From positions 1-7,354 of the forward strand of contig QLUI01000085.1 in NCBI GenBank assembly GCA_018725345.1: DNA of 7,354 nt. The letters run 5' to 3'. Shown here one piece after another: positions 6,559 through 7,354 of this stretch. The stretch comes from Bacillota bacterium. GTDB lineage: Bacteria > Bacillota > Dethiobacteria > Dethiobacterales > Dethiobacteraceae. Position 1 is the first letter of the stretch. The number at the start of each line of letters is the position of its first letter. The position numbers and the translations under genes were made by a program. The notes below the pieces were generated by a model, which was given only the letters and a program-made list of their open reading frames with translations, did no database searches and was not told the origin of the DNA.

Positions 6559-6781
6559 GTTCTTTGCGTCTTTTCTGCCAGCTATCTTCTCACACTCCGA
6601 CTCGATTACTGCCCCCACAAGCATCAGCCCTACCTCATGTGATAATCCCTCTACCGCCTCAGGTATCCCAGCCAATACATCGGCTACAGGCAGAGGAAGT
6701 TCCAGTATGACCTGCCCATCACTTATCTCCCTTATCTTTCCATTTGCCTTTTTTGCCATCTTACGGTATCTTTTACCCATA

Positions 6782-6838
6782 GAAGCGACCTCCTTTAGAT
6801 TTTGTTTTTGGTTAAAACATTTTAACCGAGGTCGCTTC
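6782..6838 (-). promoter_or_regulatory. mRNA stem sequestering the transposase ribosome site
   Basis: The 11-bp arms gaagcgacctc (6782-6792) and gaggtcgcttc (6828-6838) are perfect reverse complements. The 3' arm in the leftward mRNA covers GAGGU of the Shine-Dalgarno (6788-6794). Inside lies a second perfect hairpin, ggttaaaa-ca-ttttaacc (6810-6827). Occlusion of the ribosome site in read-through transcripts is a known self-limiting device of several IS types (for example IS10 and IS200). Its use here is inferred from the pairing. Confidence 0.6.
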
Positions 6839-6852
6839 CTACTTCAACAACT

Positions 6853-6871
6853 AAAGGGACATGCTCCCTTT
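6853..6871. repeat. 7-bp hairpin, possible outer end of the IS256-type element
   Basis: aaaggga (6853-6859) and tcccttt (6865-6871) flank a 5-nt loop about 75-90 bp upstream of the transposase ATG, where a terminal inverted repeat is expected. No partner copy is seen in the window because the other end of the element is missing. A terminal role is therefore only a suggestion. Confidence 0.3.
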
Positions 6872-6999
6872 CCCTATCTGCTTAATCAGTCTAGTAAACA
6901 AATATGTTTCTTTTGCACATCTTTCACCCCCAAATGAATTAAGTAGTTTTATATTAAATAACCCACCATGGTTATCTATTTTATTCATCAGTAAATTAA
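6872..6999. other. Intergenic AT-rich stretch without a supported gene
   Basis: Part of the gene-poor 6781-7272 region. It holds only a 6-bp inverted repeat (ataacc at 6957-6962, ggttat at 6969-6974) and no convincing coding frame or RNA gene. A promoter for the transposase remnant might lie here, but no clear -35/-10 pair is visible. Confidence 0.4.
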
Positions 7000-7028
7000 T
7001 AAAAAAACCGACCCAAAAGTGGTCGGTT
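7000..7028 (-). terminator. Intrinsic terminator for leftward transcription
   Basis: The stem AACCGACC/GGTCGGTT (7006-7013 and 7021-7028) has a 7-nt loop. On the minus strand it is followed at once by a run of seven T. The plus strand has no T run, so it acts leftward. It would end a transcript arising between here and the right edge, and it insulates the transposase remnant and ATPase from upstream transcription. Confidence 0.8.
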
Positions 7029-7031
7029 ACG

Positions 7032-7163
7032 CTACTGGCTCATCCAAGGCAAAGCGTCCAAATCAGCCCTGAAATCAAAGCCCCCACACCAAAAGAACCT
7101 TGCTACGGAGTTTGCCAGAAACAAACTACATTTTTTTACACAAATCGATACATAAATTACCAT
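7032..7163 (-). CDS. Small hypothetical ORF (43 aa) ending just before the terminator
   Basis: The frame starts MVIYVSICVKKC and ends FRADLDALPWMSQ, with its stop 4 bp before the terminator stem. No clear ribosome site precedes the ATG and no domain is recognised. It may be the 3' remnant of a gene broken by the adjacent IS1595-type insertion, a non-coding transcript, or chance. Its position against a strong leftward terminator is the only support. Confidence 0.25.
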   Translation of the reverse strand: MVIYVSICVKKCSLFLANSVARFFWCGGFDFRADLDALPWMSQ

Positions 7164-7237
7164 ACACCCACGAAAATTAGTATTCTTCATTAAAAAGAAG
7201 TATTCCTGCTTCAGAATTAACTTTGTTGGGTATTTAC

Positions 7238-7266
7238 TTGACTAACACGCATACAAGATGTAGACT
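7238..7266 (+). promoter_or_regulatory. Candidate promoter of the IS1595-type transposase
   Basis: TTGACT (7238-7243, 5 of 6 to consensus) is followed after 17 bp by TAGACT (7261-7266, 4 of 6). Transcription would then start close to the ATG at 7273, giving an almost leaderless message or use of the in-frame ATG at 7288. Confidence 0.35.
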
Positions 7267-7272
7267 TGAGGA

Positions 7273-7354
7273 ATGAAAGAGTATCCAATGACATTTGAAG
7301 AATTCACAACGAAATTTGCGACAGAAGAACAGTGCCGGGACTACCTTTATCAGT
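7273..7354 (+). CDS. IS1595-family (ISXO2-like) transposase, N-terminal 27 codons only
   Basis: The frame MKEYPMTFEEFTTKF continues with ATEEQCRDYLYQ to the right edge. F...F.TEE.CR.YL is the start of IS1595-family transposases, where it precedes the zinc ribbon (WP.GF.CP.CG) and a DDE-type ISXO2-like catalytic domain; both lie outside the window. The start at 7273 gives the usual spacing to this motif, although GAGGA lies too close to be an ideal ribosome site; the ATG at 7288 is the alternative. It is the only supported plus-strand gene. The left end of the element should lie in about 7170-7240, where agtattc occurs twice (7179-7185 and 7199-7205), but no terminal repeat can be confirmed without the right end. 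Confidence 0.75.
   Translation, partial: MKEYPMTFEEFTTKFATEEQCRDYLYQ

Larger units (their letters stand above)
6337..6780 (-). pseudogene. Truncated IS256/mutator-family transposase (N-terminal 147 aa only)
   Basis: The frame opens with MGKRYRKMAKK and carries the N-terminal signature of mutator-type transposases. ESECEKIAGRKD (60-71) is followed by REWGSQFSPVYYDRQKVLIDRPRLRSRDNKEIQLNTY (82-118), the family's W-G...G/S-x-V...QKV...RPRxR pattern, then MVLGISSRNYEEA (135-147), the STRxYE-like motif. Full-length members run to roughly 400 residues; the DDE catalytic domain that should follow is absent, and the next sequence is the ATPase gene. The frame stops with TAG right after EEA. The protein cannot catalyse transposition, though the DNA-binding N-terminal part could persist. 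The start has AGGAGGT 7 nt upstream. This is a remnant left by a deletion or by insertion next to the pump gene. Confidence 0.85.

Noticed and set aside
6861..7193. 110-residue plus-strand frame
   Set aside because: It runs through a strong terminator stem and has no recognisable motif; composition looks non-coding.
1..7354. tRNA or rRNA genes
   Set aside because: No cloverleaf-like or rRNA-like sequence was recognised by eye on either strand; a covariance-model scan would be decisive.

Overview
The window suggests a Gram-negative-like bacterial chromosome with a high load of insertion-sequence debris; the taxon cannot be fixed from the sequence. Nearly every supported gene is on the minus strand, so transcription runs from right to left. 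Shine-Dalgarno sequences are strong (AGGAGG types).

Layout, right to left in transcription order. At 7273-7354 the first 27 codons of an IS1595-type (ISXO2-like) transposase enter on the plus strand. From 6781 to 7272 lies gene-poor sequence holding a leftward intrinsic terminator (7000-7028) and the 5' leader of a second transposon. At 6337-6780 is the N-terminal third of an IS256/mutator-type transposase, cut off before its DDE catalytic domain. Its end lies four bases before the start of a complete 898-residue PMCA-type (P2B) Ca2+-transporting P-type ATPase (3636-6332). The ATPase stop codon lies inside one terminal inverted repeat of a ~308-bp MITE-like element (3350-3657).

Beyond that element comes a ter-like stress module: a single-domain TerD-like protein (2709-3242), an acidic, internally duplicated helical TerB-like or EF-hand-like protein (1897-2688), a tandem double-TerD protein (575-1678) and a von Willebrand A domain protein running off the left edge (1-524). 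An identical 21-bp leader box stands before the first terD-like gene and before the vWA gene.

How the genes may work together: canonical TerD domains bind Ca2+, and all three TerD copies here keep an acidic D/G/D/G/DN-E loop. The TerB-like protein carries repeated acidic loops, the vWA domain has a complete MIDAS metal site, and the ATPase is of the Ca2+-pump class. The inference is a Ca2+-responsive stress or membrane-associated module with a Ca2+ pump next to it. Because mobile-element debris flanks the pump on both sides, its link to the ter genes may be recent or incidental.
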